Notes under the pieces: model-generated
The model's input: only the letters and a program-made list of their open reading frames with translations
Told to the model about the DNA's origin: nothing
The model's database searches: none
NCBI GenBank assembly: GCA_030673735.1
Contig: DAOVIK010000089.1
Span: 1 to 6,579, forward strand
Length of the DNA stretch: 6,579 nucleotides
Direction of reading: 5' to 3'
Source of the DNA: Anaerolineae bacterium
Lineage (GTDB): Bacteria; Chloroflexota; Anaerolineae; Anaerolineales; E44-bin32
In this document: piece by piece, positions 4,799-6,579 of the stretch
Layout: each line of letters starts with the position of its first letter
Position numbering within the stretch: position 1 is the first letter of the stretch
Program-made: the position numbers and the translations under genes

Positions 4799-6579
4799 AT
4801 GGAACGAAATGAGGAGACAGCCGATCGAGAGCTAACAGCTTCTGACAACGCAACGCCATCCGAAAATGACCATCCAATGGATGCCCTTCTCGCTGAGGAG
4901 GAATTCGGTTTACGCACCCCACGACGCGGGGAGATTCGCATCGGCAAGATAGCGCGCGTCACAGAATCAGACGTACTGGTGGACGTTGGTGCGAAATCCG
5001 AAGGCGTGATCATTTCCCAAGAACTCGAACAGCTTCCAAAGGAAGAGCGCGACGAACTCGTAGTCGGCAAGGAAATCACCGTCTACGTGATTCGGACTGC
5101 TGGCCGTGATGGCGAAATCCTGCTTTCCCTCAGTCGCGCAGAGGAGGAGCAGGATTGGCATACGGCCGAGCAATTGCTTGAGAAGCAGGACGTGTTTGAG
5201 GGAGAGATTGCCGGTTACAACAAGGGTGGCTTGATTGTGAAACTGGGACACCTGCGAGGCTTCATTCCTGCCTCACAGGTGAGCCTTTCCCGGCGCCGCC
5301 GTGCTCAGGGAGACACTCCTGAGAAGCGGTGGGGGATTATGGTCTCGGAACCAATTGCTGCGAAGGTAATTGAAGTGGATCGACGGCGCAACCGATTGAT
5401 CCTTTCCGAGCGAGCCGCGGCGCGTGAAGCGCGCGAAGTACTCAAAGAGCGGCTGATTGCAGAGCTCCAACCGGGCGAGATTCGCACCGGGCACGTCATA
5501 AGCCTGGCTGACTTTGGGGCTTTCATCGACATCGGGGGCGCAGATGGGCTTGTGCACCGATCAGAAATCTCTTGGAAACGGATCGCGCATCCTCGCGAAT
5601 TGCTCAAAATTGGAGACAAAGTCGAGGTCAAGGTGTTATCGCTGGATCCCGAACGCAAGCGTATAAGCCTCTCGATGCGCGAGCTTGAAGAGGATCCCTG
5701 GTCGAAGATAATCTCCGAGTTTGATGAGGGCCAGCTGGTCGAGGGAACGATCACCAAGCTGACAAAGTTCGGAGCGTTCGCGAGTCTGAGTGAAACCGGG
5801 GATCTCGAGATCGAAGGTTTGATACACATCTCGGAACTCTCCGACCGGCGTATCGAACACCCGCGGGAAGTTGTCGAGGAGGACCAAGTTCTCACGTTGC
5901 GCATCATTAAACTGGATAAGGAAAGACGACGCATCGGCTTGAGCCTCAAGCGCGTGGATTCGCCGGAATACGCGGAAACGGACTGGCAGGCGGCGATGCA
6001 GGAAATTACCGCTGGAGAAGATGAGCCGGAGGCGGAGCCTGCTCCAGAAGATGCGGAAGCTGAGGCAGTTGAGGCCGAAGCCGTATCAGAAGAGGCGTCC
6101 GAATCGGTCGAAGAGGAAGCTTCGGAGGCTGAAGAGGCTGAAGCTGTTGAGGCCGAAGCCGTAGCAGAAGAGACGCCCGAAGCCGTGGAAGAGGAATCTC
6201 CTGAGGCTGTTGAGGCGGAAGCCGCAACTGAGGAGGCACCCGAAGCAGTTGAAGCGGAAGCTCCAGAAGCTGTTGACGCTGAGGCTGCCGAAGTGGAAGC
6301 CGTCGCTGAAGAGGCGCCCGAAGCCGTAGCAGAAGAGACGCCCGAAGCGGTCGACGAGGAAGCTCCAGAGGCTGAAGAAGCTGAAGCTACTGAGGTAGAA
6401 GCCGTAGCTGAAGAGATGCCCGAAGCGGTCGAAGAGGAAGCTCCAGAGGCTGAAGAAGCTGAAGCTGCTGATGTGGAAGCTGTAGAAGAAGAAACACCCG
6501 AAGCAGTGGATGAGGAAGCTCCAGAAGCTGAAGAAGCTGAAGATGCTGCGGTGGAAGCCGTCGCTGAAGAGGTGCCCGA
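4799..6579 (+). CDS. rpsA: 30S ribosomal protein S1 homologue, four S1 domains and long acidic repeat tail (partial, runs off the right edge)
   Basis: The open frame from ATG 4799 to the window end has 593 complete codons and no stop, so the 3' end is missing. GGAG lies 12 nt upstream, a rather long spacing. Four OB-fold S1 domains are seen at about residues 44-119, 131-205, 225-295 and 310-385. Domain 3 (GHVISLADFGAFIDIGG, then GLVHRSEISWKR) is closest to the canonical mRNA-binding S1 domain, and domain 4 has TKFGAFASL and GLIHISELS. Domain 2 is more divergent, with an Arg-rich insertion (SRRRRAQ). S1 binds mRNA on the 30S subunit to help initiation. From about residue 407 the protein becomes a tail of Glu, Ala, Val and Pro with no Lys or Arg for at least 187 residues, much longer than usual S1 tails. 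It is divergent from the chelatase operon. Confidence 0.92.
   Translation, partial: MERNEETADRELTASDNATPSENDHPMDALLAEEEFGLRTPRRGEIRIGKIARVTESDVLVDVGAKSEGVIISQELEQLPKEERDELVVGKEITVYVIRTAGRDGEILLSLSRAEEEQDWHTAEQLLEKQDVFEGEIAGYNKGGLIVKLGHLRGFIPASQVSLSRRRRAQGDTPEKRWGIMVSEPIAAKVIEVDRRRNRLILSERAAAREAREVLKERLIAELQPGEIRTGHVISLADFGAFIDIGGADGLVHRSEISWKRIAHPRELLKIGDKVEVKVLSLDPERKRISLSMRELEEDPWSKIISEFDEGQLVEGTITKLTKFGAFASLSETGDLEIEGLIHISELSDRRIEHPREVVEEDQVLTLRIIKLDKERRRIGLSLKRVDSPEYAETDWQAAMQEITAGEDEPEAEPAPEDAEAEAVEAEAVSEEASESVEEEASEAEEAEAVEAEAVAEETPEAVEEESPEAVEAEAATEEAPEAVEAEAPEAVDAEAAEVEAVAEEAPEAVAEETPEAVDEEAPEAEEAEATEVEAVAEEMPEAVEEEAPEAEEAEAADVEAVEEETPEAVDEEAPEAEEAEDAAVEAVAEEVP
6146..6579 (+). repeat. 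In-frame 78-bp tandem repeats encoding the acidic S1 tail
   Basis: The clearest units begin at 6395, 6473 and 6551 (partial), exactly 78 bp or 26 codons apart; the first two agree at about 64 of 78 bases. A unit at 6293-6394 is 102 bp, that is 78 plus a 24-bp (8-codon) insertion of the sub-motif AEEAPEAV. More diverged copies run back to about 6146 and weaker ones to about 6014. The amino-acid unit resembles VEAVAEEMPEAV followed by EEEAPEAEEAEAAD, with 12 of 26 residues acidic and none basic. The array continues past the window, so its copy number is unknown. Confidence 0.85.

Noticed and set aside
6006..6239. Minus-strand Pro/Leu/Arg-rich ORF under the S1 tail
   Set aside because: It is an artefact of the repetitive GAA/GCT codon pattern read in reverse; the + strand frame is continuous with four S1 domains.

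Overview
This window is a GC-rich, tightly packed bacterial segment. The combination of a YprB-type nuclease with a TPR-like tail, a ChlI/ChlD chelatase gene, a four-domain S1 protein with a long acidic tail, and palindromic intergenic repeats ending in TGTCAT/ATGACA suggests an uncultured Chloroflexota-like genome. That assignment is an inference from gene style, not a measured placement.

Layout. Positions 1-458 hold no convincing protein gene. They carry a near-perfect 33-bp palindrome, a degraded palindromic repeat of about 158 bp, and a GC-rich run of hairpins. The hairpins lead into a 22-codon ORF (459-527) that has an excellent Shine-Dalgarno sequence; part of that sequence and its start codon lie inside a predicted hairpin. 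A consensus -10 box overlaps the end of this ORF. Next on the + strand is a YprB-like RNase H-fold exonuclease (657-1970).

The minus strand from 4680 down to about 2130 is one transcription unit: a ChlI-type AAA+ chelatase subunit, a ChlD-type VWA region, and a small DUF302 protein. The AAA+ and VWA parts are one gene split by a -1 frame change at a run of nine A residues (3586-3594 on the minus strand). Normal reading stops after about 369 residues (ChlI-sized). A -1 slip in the A run gives a ChlI-linker-ChlD fusion of about 689 residues. This fits programmed frameshifting, reported for chlD-type chelatase genes, in which one gene yields both the small and the larger metal-chelatase subunit. 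It is the most interesting feature of the window.

Divergently, a good sigma70-type promoter (TTTACA, 17 bp, TATAAT) at 4738-4766 drives a ribosomal protein S1 homologue that starts at 4799 and runs off the right edge. It has four S1 domains and then at least 187 residues with no Lys or Arg, built from imperfect 26-residue Glu/Ala/Val/Pro repeats (78 bp in DNA).

The chelatase probably inserts Mg or Co into a tetrapyrrole together with a large subunit (ChlH/BchH or CobN type) encoded elsewhere. The nuclease and S1 genes are unrelated RNA/DNA housekeeping functions.
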